Assembly: GCA_034769895.1 (NCBI GenBank) | Contig: JAWRYS010001473.1 | Coordinates: 58,523 to 122,522 of the forward strand | Direction: 5' to 3' | Origin: Magicicada septendecula | Taxonomy: Eukaryota; Arthropoda; Insecta; Hemiptera; Cicadidae | DNA: 64,000 nt | Shown here: piece after piece, positions 19,336-30,015 of the stretch | Layout of the letters: the number at the start of each line of letters is the position of its first letter | How positions within the stretch are numbered: position 1 is the stretch's first letter | Position numbers and translations under genes: made by a program | Notes under the pieces: generated by a model | Told to the model about the DNA's origin: nothing | Database searches by the model: none | The model's input: the letters and a program-made list of their open reading frames with translations, nothing else

Positions 19336-20498
19336 CGTGTCGGAGTATCGTCAATGCGAGGTAATGGATAGCAGTCTTTCTGTGTAACGTCATTTAACCT
19401 CCGGTAGTCTACGCTGAAACGCAATCCACCATCCTTCTTCGCTACCAGCACTGTAGGAGAAGACCAAGCACTTGACGAAGGTTCAATTACTCTCTCTGTT
19501 AACATGTCCTGTACTAACCGAGACATTTCCTCTTGTTTAGATAATGGAGGCCTTCGAGGAGGTTGGCGTATCGGTGTTGTGTCCGTGGTATTGATGTGAT
19601 GTTGCACAAGAGAAGTTCTTCCCAGTGACTGTCCCCGAACTGCAAAACAATCTTTGAATTCGTTTAAAAACTGTCTGAATTCTTTTACCTCACCACTTGA
19701 GAGGTCATTAGAAGATCTGTTCAATAATTCTTGCAGTTCCTCTGATAATTTGGGATTATCTGAAGCACTGGATCTTCGTTGCATCATTCCGGGTACCCAG
19801 ACCACAGGAGTCAATTTGCCTAGAAGCATATTGCTTTGTAAAATGATAGCTTGATCCAAAATATTCGCCACTCTAATAGGTACATTTCCGGTTTCGTCAG
19901 GTTTTACTAAACTTCTGGCAATTAGTATGCCCGGTGTGCTGACTACCTGGGGTTTGAATATAGAGCACTGGTTGCCCCTAGTATCTACCTCGGTTCTAAC
20001 CATGATGATCTTTTCGGAGTTTGGCGGAACACTTATGGCCACTTGGTTTATGACGTCCATTGATTTTTCTGCTGTCGTCATTGTTGATAGCATTACCTCT
20101 TCGCCTCCGATTCTCAAGACATTGTTCTTGAAGTCGACTATAAGTCCGTATGCGTTCATAACATCCACACCAAGAATTGCTTCATCCACAATGTCTGCAA
20201 CAAGTACTTGATGATTAAACTCAAGTCGACCGAGGCGTAGGTGTATCTCCACTTTTCCATACACTTTTACAGGCCGTCCAGTAGCTGTTCCCAAGCTGCA
20301 AGTGCACCAGATTGGCTTGAGATCTTTCACCATGTTGGGCCGCACAATAGAAACTGTCGTGCCTGTGTCAACTGTAATCGAGGTTGGCCTTTCTTGAACA
20401 AATCCGATAACTACCAAGCTCCCGCTGTTTTTCTGAAGTGTAGAAATTGCATATTGTCTAGGGGCTTTGTTCCTCCAGTTAGTCAGCACACGCCCCAT
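19299..20498 (-). pseudogene. Gypsy-A protease and start of reverse transcriptase
   Basis: 399-codon minus frame. The aspartic protease is at residues about 40-110: SITVDTGTTVSIVRP (catalytic DTG) and EAILGVDVMNAYG. After a connector (AVRGQSLGRTSLVQHHINT) the RT begins with TTPIRQPPRRPPL and SSAWSSPTVLVAKKDGGL, then FSVDYRRLNDVTQKD. The frame is lost at about 19330, inside the RT fingers; homology resumes in 18211-19335. The order gag-PR-RT-RH-IN marks a Ty3/gypsy element. Confidence 0.9.
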
Positions 20499-20529
20499 TG
20501 TACCGACTACTCCTCGTTTCCTTGCTGCT

Positions 20530-21408
20530 GAATTCTAACCCGACAATCTCGTTGTAGGTGTCCAGGTTTCCCACATCTATAAGACTTCAGTCTTCTATCC
20601 TTTCTTACTTTATTCTGTGGCGCCGACCGTCAAGTCTCTGTTCCTTGTTCTTCTTCCTCATCGTCTGTGCCGTCACGATCTTTTAGCGCGCATTATATGA
20701 CTTGTCCAACCAGACGCTGATTTGGCGGCCTAAAATTGCAAAGCATGTACCAGGGTGTCCGCACTGTTCTGGTGTCTAGCCAGCAATTCGTAACACTTGC
20801 TGTAGTTCATTATCTCGTACACTGGCAATAAATGTCTGCATCGCAAAACTCGTTTGAAAATCTTCTGGCGCTTCAGGATAGGCCAGTCTAACTAGTCTGT
20901 CGATACTTGCTTCAAACTCTTGAAGGCTCTCCCCAGCATGCTGTCGCCTTGCTCTCAACTGGGTGCAGTACACATCTCGCAAATGTTTATCACCATACCG
21001 TAATTCCAGAGCTTTTATCAATTCGGCATAGGCGTTTTGGCTGTCAGGTGGCACTTTCTGTAGTAGTTCTGCCGTGGGTTCTTGTAATGAGAGAACGGGT
21101 GAAACTGCCTTGTCTTTCTACGTCCAATTATTTGCGCATGCAGCAGCTTTGAATTGGCGTAAATACGTCGCCCAGTGCATGCTTCCATCAAAGGTTGGGG
21201 CCTTGATATGAACTGTCCCAACCGCAGGCGAGGTGACCTTCTCTATTGACTTATCTTCTGTCTTTATCACTGGTGCAGTCTGTACAGTTCATGGTTGTAT
21301 TTTCATGAACTGTTCAACTTGATACTTTTCAAAATCAATGATATTAAAGAATATATCAAAACATGGTTGAACTGATTCTACGGTTACTGTATTCACTGTT
21401 TACTGTCG
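20530..21408 (-). pseudogene. Gypsy-A Gag, capsid and nucleocapsid part
   Basis: Broken minus-strand frames give MHWATYLRQFKAAA, AYAELIKALELRYGDKH, then AGESLQEFEASIDRLVRLAY and FIASVRDNELQQVLRIAG, the capsid region of insect Ty3/gypsy Gag. A zinc knuckle follows at about 20545-20595 (YRCGKPGHLQRDC), with the expected first Cys changed to Ser. Several stops and shifts are present. Its 5' part is separated by the LTR insertion at about 21409-22549. Confidence 0.78.
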
Positions 21409-22549
21409 GGCGCCATCTTTGTTACCAACTACGTACAAAGAAAAAATATATGTTCTTACCATGTTGAGGGTTCTTTTTAGGCGAACAGGAGATCAGAATC
21501 GGTTGTTCAAAAATTAAAGAAAACTTTATTTGTTTCCCATGAATGGAGTTTTATTGACATTTTTTACTATAATTTTTTATTGTTAACAAACTACCTCCTG
21601 CCATCCTCTCTCTCTCTATAAATTCACATTTACGAAAGTTATTGATTATATAATCATTCTGCTACAATGAGAATTAAAACATGGTATATAAATTCCAAAC
21701 AAACTTCAAGAAATTAAATATGAATTAAATTAAAATACAAACAACACAAACCAGCCTTCTTTGTCTACATACTTTCTCACGCACACACACACACAATTAT
21801 TTTATGATTTGAGAGCTCTCATTTTATATTTTATATTTTATTAAAAATTTATTTCCCCATTCTGCCAGTAATTTTGAAAAACTCTGGTTAAAATCTTATG
21901 GATACATGGCTACTTAGCTGTTCAGTAGAGTTGGTGGCGTCACACTTTTACGCGCACATTGTTCAGTTTTAATGAATAATTTCCGAAAAAAAAACTATAA
22001 AACTGTTGTAATGAAGAGAAAACTGTTAGTTATTTTACATTTTTTACATTTTCGTCACATTTTATATGTTGTATGCGGGCATCACGCACAGCCGGCGAAT
22101 ACACAAAACTTCGCCTAAAACCGGCGAACCGGCGACGCACAGTTGTTAGCGTCTGTATTTATTGGATGTTCATAGCCGACTGGGGCTTTGTTCTCTCTGT
22201 GTCACAAGCAGCTGGTGTTGCTGCACCCACCTAGCAGCGTTATGTAATGCGCTGACGTAACATGGTCTGATCGTCTCTTATATAACTTGTTGACAATTTT
22301 GTTGTGTCATTTATTGACCTTGGCACAGTTTGCTGTCTGTTAAATCTGTCCGCAAATATTATTGAATAATTTTGTATCGTATAAAGTCAACAGCAGTGCA
22401 GCCACCGTCGCGATCGCTCCAAACAGTAAATTTACCTCTCGTTATAAATTTTTTGTCCCTATCATAAAAAATGTTGTTTATAAAAAAAAAATACAAATTT
22501 CCTTATATTGCCTCAGATAGGCCCAAAATGCCCCGCTACAAACTTCACT
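21409..22549 (-). repeat. LTR fragment of a YDDGG-3-related element inside Gypsy-A gag
   Basis: Shares with the YDDGG-3 LTRs the order GGTTCTTTTT[AT]GGCGAACAGG, ATCAGAATGGTTGTT-like, CCCCAGGTATGCC-like and a GCCCCGCTACA end. At its left edge the minus strand reads GATGGCGCCCGACAG, i.e. LTR end plus the PBS-like TGGCGCCCGA. It is therefore an LTR with a few interior bases rather than a clean solo LTR. Gypsy-A gag coding lies on both sides, so it is a later insertion. Exact ends and duplication are unclear. Confidence 0.65.
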
Positions 22550-22559
22550 TTTAATTTGT

Positions 22560-23033
22560 TCTCTTATGTTTGCCATTGAGTTTTCTACTGCATATATTTT
22601 TTTGTTGACATAGCTTCTTCCACACTCAAGCAGATTTTTCTACTTCAGCTATTTTATTTGACATGGATTCTTCTACGTCAGATATTCTGGTAATTTGATT
22701 GTTAAGCTCACCTTGTAATTCACCTACGTCACCACGTAGTAGACCCAATTCTGTTGTAGTATGTTCTTGCATCTGCTTTAGCTCTTGAATTATTAACGCT
22801 TTGATGGCATCTGTTTCCTTCTTACGTTTTTCATCCTGTTGTTTTTCCGCTTCTTCCGTCTCCTGTCTGCATTTTCCATCCTGTCATTTTTCTGCTTCTT
22901 CTCTGCCGTGTCTTCGTTCTTCTTTTTGTCGTCTTTCTGCTTCTTCCACCTCCTGCCTGTGTTTCTCATCCTGTCGTTTTTCCGTCTGCAACAGCAGCGC
23001 CTGTAAATTTTCCATCATCTGACTGGCATCCAT
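22560..23033 (-). pseudogene. Gypsy-A Gag N-terminal coiled coil
   Basis: Minus strand from an ATG at 23031-23033: MDASQMMENLQALLLQTEKR, then Glu/Lys/Gln-rich repeats (RQEVEEAERRQKEERR; QEVEEAEKQQDEK-like) and ELGLLRGDVGELQGELNNQI. The heptad-like repetition indicates a coiled coil, common at the N-terminus of some gypsy Gag proteins. An in-frame stop interrupts it. It begins about 90 bp inside the LTR at 23123, as expected for gag. Confidence 0.65.
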
Positions 23034-23122
23034 TCTTTATCGATTAATTACGAATTACCTCGTCTTGTACAAACTGTCCACTGTTTCCACTGTTAACCTT
23101 ACTATCCCAGTTCTGACACCAC

Positions 23123-23676
23123 TGTTACAACGGTCTACTTGATCGTCGTAGGTACAGTGGAAACAAAATACAGTACAAGACACCAATTAAGTCAGTAATC
23201 ACCAGCTTTAATTTTTACAGTTAAACAGTTCGTAATTAACAACACAGTCTACTACAACAGATCAAATAGAAATTGTTCACACGCAATAAAATGTCACTAA
23301 TATTAATTACAATTGTATTACAACTATACTGTCCGATTATAAAACACAACACTTAACTAGTAACCACTGGAACGCGTACAGTAATCTCGCCCGATAACAA
23401 CTCGAACCACACTGAAAAAATATCGCTGCTATACTGAACTGAACGTCGTTGAGTACTGGTATTTATAGCCAGCCGAAAATCTAGATGATTCCACATGCTA
23501 CGTATTACCACTAAACTATGACATAATTGCTTGCGCCATTGACACAGTGAAAGCGGCCGGGCGAATTCTCGCACCGTCTAGCAAATGCGTCGACAAGAAC
23601 ATACGCCACACGCGTTACATTCCGGATTCTCTGGAACATTCAATAAACACGTAGATTGTTCTGTGATGTCATAACA
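23123..23676 (-). repeat. Central LTR of the Gypsy-A tandem
   Basis: 554 bp copy of 11634-12185. It serves as 5' LTR for the full unit on its left: TGGTGTCAGAACTGGG, a PBS-like sequence, follows on the minus strand at 23106-23121. It is also 3' LTR for the partial unit on its right, where the polypurine tract is at about 23677-23689. Confidence 0.85.
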
Positions 23677-25222
23677 CTGCCCTCTCCTTAAGCCTGTTCG
23701 TCCCGAACTGGCAAACCGTCTCTGAAGTAATACTTAGCTAGGCGATCTAGGTGGATGACCTTGAACTTTCACTGCCCTTCCCAGTTAGTTTGCAACTTAG
23801 GTGAGCGACCACGTTGGCGCTTTGGGTTGAACAACCAGACCTGATCTTCTTGAAAACCTATACTATTGCTGCGAATGTTATACCGAGTTTTCATTTTATC
23901 ACTGGCAATCATCAGCCGTCCTCTTATCAAGCGATTCATTTCTCGCAGTTGGTTTTCTAATTGCGAGGAATGGTTCTGTGGCTCTTGGGACTGAGTCTCA
24001 GGTGATCCTAACATTAAGTCCCCAGGAAGACGATTCTCCCGCCGAAACACCAATTTTGCTGGAGTCATGCCGGTTGTGTCGTGTACTGATGATCTATACA
24101 CCATGAGGAATAGTGGTATACGTTGGTCCCAGTTTGTTTGGTACTCATCAACAACCTTCAAAAGATGCTGCTCCAGTGTCCTATTGAATCTCTCAACCAT
24201 CCCGTCCGACTGGCGTTGTCCTGGTCTTTCGAATTCTGAGTAGATGGCATAATTCTTTAAACACTCCTGATTCGAAATTTCTCCCGTGATCCGTATGGAT
24301 TTCCATAGAGACTCCGTAATGGCAACAGAAGTTGTGAACTAACTCCTTTGCCGTAGTGATAACCTCTTGATTTGGAATTGTGTAGGCTTCCACCCACTTA
24401 GTAAAGTAGTCACCTGGTTTCCATCATCAGTAACTGGGAATGGTCCAGCAATGTGTATGGCAATTCTCTCGAAAGGCAATCCAACATTATATTGTCTCAT
24501 TTTTCCCCTGCTTCTGGTTTGTGGGCCCTTGCTTGCAGCACATATTTCACACGTCCGAACCCATTCTTCTACATCGTGGCGAAGATGAAGCTAATAGAAT
24601 CGCTTCCATATTTTGTCAAGGGTTTTGTTAATGCCAAGATGGCCTCCAGATGTTCCATCATGCATCCCTTCAAAACAGACTGCACTTTACTTCGGGGAAC
24701 TATCAACTGCATGACCACGTCTCGTCCATGTGCACTTTCCCAAGCCCTTTTCAGCAATCCGTTTTCTAAGGTGAGAGATTCCCATTGTATCCAGTAGCCC
24801 TTCAGCACTTCTGAACCATGGCAGATATCTTGCCAATCCGGGCGGCAACCTTCCTCTTTTGCTGTCAAGATCGGTCCAATGTCTTCATCAGTCATCTGTT
24901 CTTGTTGACAGTCTTGTGTTGTCCAGCCATCTGCCAGGAAATCTACAGTGATGACTTGAACATGTTCACTTGAGTTTTGTTCTTTCTTTCTGTTGCAATG
25001 TCGGCAGTCTTCCGGGCACGGTCTTCGTGATAAGCCATCTGCATTACCATGCAGGCGCCCCCATCGTTGTTGTACTACCTTGAAGTTGTACTCTTGCAGA
25101 CGTTCAAGCCACCTTGCCAACTTTCCTTCTGGATTTTTAAATCTCAAGACCCATGCAAGCGCAGCATGGTCGGTACGTAGTGAAAACTCTCTTTCATAGA
25201 GGTATTTATGGAAGTGCTCCAA
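23677..25222 (-). pseudogene. Gypsy-A partial second pol copy (RNase H end to integrase)
   Basis: Near-duplicate of 12186-12721 plus 17490-18500. Integrase C-terminal frame 23769-24200 (MVERFNRTLEQHLLKVVDEY, DTTGMTPAKLVFRREN), core pieces to 24393 and 24569 onward, and the RNase H end (FSLRTDHAALAWVLRF, with the Asp that the other copy has lost). It lacks TRIM-B and so shows the empty target site. It stops abruptly at 25222 within RNase H and joins LTR sequence, a deletion of the rest of pol, gag and most of the LTR. Confidence 0.87.
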
Positions 25223-25315
25223 CAAATTACGCCAAGAACATACGCCACACGCGTTACATTCCGGATTCCTCTGGAACATTCGATAAACACGTAGATTGTT
25301 CTGTGATGTCATAAA
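25223..25315 (-). repeat. Truncated third LTR of Gypsy-A
   Basis: The last 93 bp match the GATGTCATAACA end of the other LTRs (GTTACATTCCGGATTCC, TAGATTGTTCTGTGATG), with one C missing at the tip. AATAT follows at 25316-25320, the same pentamer that precedes the left LTR. Confidence 0.8.
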
Positions 25316-26222
25316 AATATGTTTGTTTTTGCTGACTTGAATATTTTGCTTTTCAGTGTTATGTCTAAATTGCGAGCCCAGACTAGACAGTATGTTTACT
25401 TTGCCTAGGAAAGAAAGATCACCAACACTATTCATGTGATTGACAGATATTTCATGGAAAACAGAACAAAGATTTCTGAACGTCACAACCACAGATCCAG
25501 TCATTTTTTTGATATGCATCTTTCGAAAGCAGTTGCCTTGTGAAAACACGATTCTCACTTTTCCTATTTTTTGTTTGCATCATGCAGAATTCAGGGGTTG
25601 GCCTACCTAATGACTTTAGTTCAATTTTTTGATCAAGAGTTAATCTTGCAAAAGTTATTGCTTTAAGCGCTTGCACTGAATTATCCATGTTGGATAAAAT
25701 GTTAAAACAAAACCTAATAATTCAACACTACAATATTTCCCTAAATTATTTGTGAAGCTATTAAAAAAACACACAAACTCAAAACTTAAACACTAAACAA
25801 ATGCCCACACTGAAGTAACTACTCCAGAGAAACTATAAACAATAAAAAGAGTAAATTTCATATTATCAATAGTCTGCGATTAGTTGTACTGAGTGAATAA
25901 CACCACTTTCTGCTGAACATGGCGTGGCAGCTGACACGCCCGAGTCACAGTGTAAATGCAGCATATAAGCTTACAAGTTCATTCAACTTTGGACAGAGTG
26001 GGGGATTGAAGGGAGAAACAATTTGTGCGAATGACACAGCACCGTGTAATGGATGCTGTTCCGAAAACATTTCTGCTATTACCTAACATGAAAACATTTT
26101 TTTGTCTGAAGTATTAAAGAAATATGTAATGACTTCTCACGATTAGTGATAATGGATTGTTTAATGATATGATTTAAACTGGGGGGCACGCGCCTTAGCG
26201 CCCTGAGAACGAGCCGCCCCTG
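25316..26222 (-). pseudogene. hAT element 5' part: TIR and TTF-type zinc finger region
   Basis: The minus-strand frame 25452-25688 gives LKSLGRPTPEFCMMQTK, NRVFTRQLLSKDAYQK and DWICGCDVQKSLFCFP, the Cys-rich TTF-type finger that opens ZMYM1/52-kDa-repressor-like hAT transposases. After a frameshift, HMNSVGDLSFLGKVNI and QNIQVSKNKHI continue toward the catalytic core and stop where Gypsy-A begins. At the outer end the minus strand starts CAGGGGCGGCTCG (26210-26222), a typical hAT terminal inverted repeat. The adjacent 8 bp (26223-26230, GTAGTATG) would be the target duplication; its partner is not in view. Confidence 0.82.
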
Positions 26223-26491
26223 GTAGTATGTTTTGAAATATCACACTCAACTACGAAAACATGTGGCAGAAAATGGAAGTGTACAATGCTTCTGATCTAG
26301 TAGCAGACGATTGCGGCTGCGATCTAGTAGCAGAATTGTAAAATATAAATATCGTACTTCCAATTACAGCCAACAGACAGCAAGAATATCTTGATTTTTG
26401 TGATTTAAAACAATGTTATATTGGAAGCCATACATGTATGGCACTCGGCACAAAAGTGCTAATTTGTAGTTTGTCATTTTTTGTGCTTAAG

Positions 26492-26629
26492 GTTTTACCA
26501 TCATTGGAAGAAAATGAAGCATTTTCAAGTGCAAATGATGAATTGAAAAGCATCCAGATGGTTGAAGGAGACAGCAGTTCGTTTCACATAGAACCAGTAC
26601 AGGCAGGACAGATCATATTGACTGCTCAG
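26492..26629 (+). CDS. Host zinc-finger gene, exon with acidic Ser/Glu-rich region
   Basis: 46 codons between CTTAAG at the acceptor and CAG|GTGTGA at the donor, both phase 0. The peptide (VLPSLEENEAFSSAND, SIQMVEGDSSSFHIEP, ending IILTAQ) is hydrophilic and acidic, like the non-finger part of transcription factors. An ATG in the same frame lies upstream at 26438, so the exon could instead begin there as a first coding exon. It is linked to the exons at 37126, 38920, 47909 and 48408 by strand, phase and composition only. No domain is recognised. Donor quality is moderate. Confidence 0.55.
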
Positions 26630-26775
26630 GTGTGAAATCTATGTGTCTTGTCAAATATTTTATTGTGCATGATTAAATATTAAATTTGTGTGTGTGTGTG
26701 TGTGTGTGTGTGCGCACGCGCACGCGTATGTATGTGTAGTGAGTTGTAACATCTTTGACTTATTGATGACAATTA

Positions 26776-28000
<1,225 letters not shown>

Positions 28001-28480
28001 TGCACGCACAATACAACACGATAAGTAGTTCCTTAGTAATGCTAACAGTCAAAAGAACAAATAAAGTATTGAAACTCCCCTGGTATTAGTCTATGCTGTC
28101 GCAGCGCCAGCTTTTGGTATTAGTTGAATTTACACAAAATTTCACTTTCATCCAGTTATGTTGTCAAAACAATTATTATTAATCCTTTGGTTGACTTCTT
28201 TCTTAGATAGAAATATAACAAAATGTTTTCTTTGACAATTTAATAATTATATGACTATCCCATTCATGTACTCTCTTTCAATATCCCAACAACACTTTCG
28301 ATTAATGAATTGTCATGCTTTATAAATAGTCTGTACTATTACACAGAGATTTAACTGAAAACAAGTTTATAAACAGATTAGGATTTGTTTGATACAATAA
28401 CATATGGAATGATGTCTAAAGAATGTGTTCTTGACATGTTGTAAAGAAGTGGGATTTGAAGTCACCATCATCATTGTCTT
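28001..28480. other. Unassigned intronic stretch
   Basis: AT-rich sequence with no recognised coding or repeat structure, between the mariner remnant and a LINE remnant. It presumably belongs to the intron between the exons ending at 26629 and starting at 37126. Confidence 0.4.
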
Positions 28481-28782
28481 CAAGGATTAAACCAAGGATT
28501 GTTTGTTCCGGTCTCAAACAGGCAAAGATTACAGCTGGTCACTCCAGCGCTTCTTCATATGTCCCACACCTCTCCATCCCCTCGGCTTATAGTTCTGTAG
28601 TTGTTTGGGGATGCGGCAGTCATCCATTCGGCTAAGATGTTCCCACCAATTCAGCCGATGTTGGGCAATCCTGTCGAGAATACGCATAATATTCAGTTCC
28701 TGCCGTATATCTGTGTTTCTTCTATGGTTATAGAGAGTATACCCTGCAGGTGGCTAAGAAATCTCATTTCAGCAGCTTGGAT
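28481..28782 (-). pseudogene. LINE reverse transcriptase C-terminal remnant (interrupted by YDDGG-2)
   Basis: Minus strand: HIQAAEMRFLSHLQG at the right edge, LSRMDDCRIPKQLQNYKPRG, then KKRWSDQL. This is the conserved tail of non-LTR element polyproteins (usually RIQAAEMKFLR...RMDD.R.P...GRR..GRP..RW.D). The matching upstream part (YGSEN, CGTIRQTIKSANKETNLKFY) lies at 36549-36700, on the other side of YDDGG-2. Confidence 0.75.
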
Positions 28783-29967
28783 TGTATTGTTTAATTTCAT
28801 TAACTATTTTTTGTGTACCTTACATACTAACAAATAGGTATGTTTACCTTTGAATTTCAGACGCCATCTTGCGTACTGCCAAATGCAAAATTTTGTAACT
28901 TACCAGGGTTCGGATCAGCGAACCGGGAGAGCAGAATATGGTTGCTTAAATAATAACAATCATTTATTTGTTGATTAATAATTACATTTTATTGATCCTT
29001 TAATATTTTTCATATTTCCGTTATACAGCCCCTTGCAATTCAAATAGGCTAATTCTTAGATTTTTTACATGTTCAAAAGAAAGTCGTGTAGACAAAAACT
29101 TGTTAGTTTCCTTTATATATGAACTTATCTACCTCCAAATAAAATAATCAGATCTTTAAAATTACTATCAAAATTTTATTGTCACAAACCAGCGCCTCTT
29201 ATTTTTTTCATTTTTTATTCACGCACGCATTCATACATGCCCCATTCCCTTAAGTGAGATCTCAGTTTAACAAAAATTAATAGTACTGCAATTTGGTTTG
29301 GTCCTTATTAAAATATTGTTCTACCCCCCCCCATTTTGTTACTTAGCTGAATTTTCGTCCATATAGTCCAGCCTCCCTACGTAATTGACTTCATTTTGCA
29401 TCTTCTTTTTCACTTTTTTGTTCACCACTCTTACCGAAATAGTTAATTAAAGACGCAACTGTCACTTCATGTTAATTAATAATATACCTGTTGTAAATTT
29501 ACATATTTTGCTGTTACGGGCACCCATAAATTTGTTTCGTAACTTATATTTGTGACCGGCCGGCACTAAGAGTAGATTTTAACTGGGACGAGATGAACTG
29601 CACTATTTTCTGAGGCGGTCGGGGGGTCATGTGACCAAATCTTATTGTTTTATTAGTATTACTACGCCAATTTCTGAAGCTGGTCTGACCACACCTCACA
29701 TTCCAGCGTGACATATTTGACTGACGTAACATCGTATGATTCTGAGTTACATAATTTGCAAGTCCTGTGGCTAAAAATAACTGTTCTGCCTGCGTCTGGA
29801 GCTGACCTTGACACAAATCTACTCAATGCCTGTTGCGTCGTTATAAAACTTTACAATTATGATTTGCACTTTGTAATTATAAATCAAATTTGTTTATTTT
29901 CCCCATAATTATGATTTATATTTTGTTTCCCAAAATTACCCCAGGTAGGTCTAAATGTCCCGTTACA
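28783..29967 (-). repeat. 3' LTR of YDDGG-2
   Basis: 1185 bp, nearly identical to 35351-36544 apart from point changes and homopolymer differences. The interior side continues with the G-run and hairpin at 29968-30015. Confidence 0.88.
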
Positions 29968-29977
29968 ATACCCCCCT

Positions 29978-30015
29978 CAATGAGAGGTTTTATGCCTAAG
30001 CATAAAAACTCATTG
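29978..30015 (-). ncRNA. Conserved hairpin before the polypurine tract of YDDGG-2
   Basis: In sense (minus): CAATGAG pairs with CTCATTG, and TTTTATGC with GCATAAAA around a TTAG loop, with an asymmetric T/CCT bulge between. GAGGGGGGTAT and the LTR follow. It is at the same position as in YDDGG-1, with different bases in the upper stem. Confidence 0.68.

Larger units (their letters stand above)
11634..25315 (-). mobile_element. Gypsy-A, Ty3/gypsy tandem insertion in a hAT element
   Basis: Composite minus-strand insertion: LTR 11634-12185, full interior (interrupted by TRIM-B and an LTR piece), LTR 23123-23676, a partial second interior 23677-25222, and the last ~93 bp of a third LTR (25223-25315). 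AATAT occurs just outside both ends (11629-11633 and 25316-25320). hAT transposase coding lies on both sides, so the whole array sits at one integration site. Gag, protease, RT, RNase H and integrase are all recognisable but broken. Confidence 0.85.
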
